Assembly (NCBI GenBank): GCA_900548515.1
Contig: URKU01000048.1
Span: 1-13,704 of the forward strand
Direction: 5' to 3'
DNA from: an uncultured Collinsella sp.
GTDB lineage: Bacteria > Actinomycetota > Coriobacteriia > Coriobacteriales > Coriobacteriaceae
DNA: 13,704 bases
Made by a program: the position numbers and the translations under genes
In this document: positions 13,658 to 13,704 of the stretch, in pieces
Layout of the letters: every line of letters starts with the position of its first letter
Position numbering within the stretch: the first letter of the stretch is position 1
The notes under the pieces: generated by a model
What the model was told of the DNA's origin: nothing
What the model saw: only the letters and a program-made list of their open reading frames with translations
Database searches by the model: none

Positions 13658-13704
13658 TGCGGAACTCGCGATCGATGTTGCCCCATACGCCCGCCCAGGT
13701 CCTT

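Noticed and set aside
1..13704. CRISPR array, prophage, insertion sequence, tRNA or rRNA
   Set aside because: No regularly spaced repeats, transposase, integrase or phage genes, and no tRNA T-loop signatures were seen on reading both strands.

Overview
The window is GC-rich bacterial chromosome with close-packed genes on both strands. Protein families, codon use and the style of the intergenic repeats suggest a gut actinobacterium of the Coriobacteriia, most like Collinsella. This is a judgement from pattern, not from a search. I see no phage, plasmid, insertion sequence, CRISPR array, tRNA or rRNA.

Layout, left to right. A glutamyl-Q tRNA(Asp) synthetase gene (minus strand) runs off the left edge. 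A 509-base gap between divergent genes holds a terminator-like hairpin and repeat-like sequence. Then come a DUF2207/YciQ-like membrane protein (+), a GNAT acetyltransferase (-), purH (+) for the last two steps of IMP synthesis, and an unrecognised 235-residue protein (+). A two-component pair follows: an OmpR-type response regulator and a BceS-like intramembrane-sensing kinase (+). After these are a universal stress protein (-), undecaprenyl-diphosphatase uppP (+) and a large UvrD/PcrA-type helicase (+).

Most genes look like single transcription units bounded by strong hairpin terminators. The only evident operon is the regulator-kinase pair (9-base gap). Joint function is clear only for that pair. 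By inference the Bce-like pair and uppP could both serve the response to cell-wall antibiotics acting on undecaprenyl carriers, but no BceAB-type transporter is in view.

The coding genes are mostly ordinary. The unusual content is between them: a row of five adjacent inverted repeats before the response regulator; two copies of a 26-bp palindrome just after the kinase; a 91-base inverted repeat after the universal stress gene; a 100-base element with perfect 16-bp inverted ends and short flanking direct repeats between uppP and pcrA; and several degenerate short repeats. UppP and PcrA each carry an extra low-complexity Ala/Pro-rich insertion.
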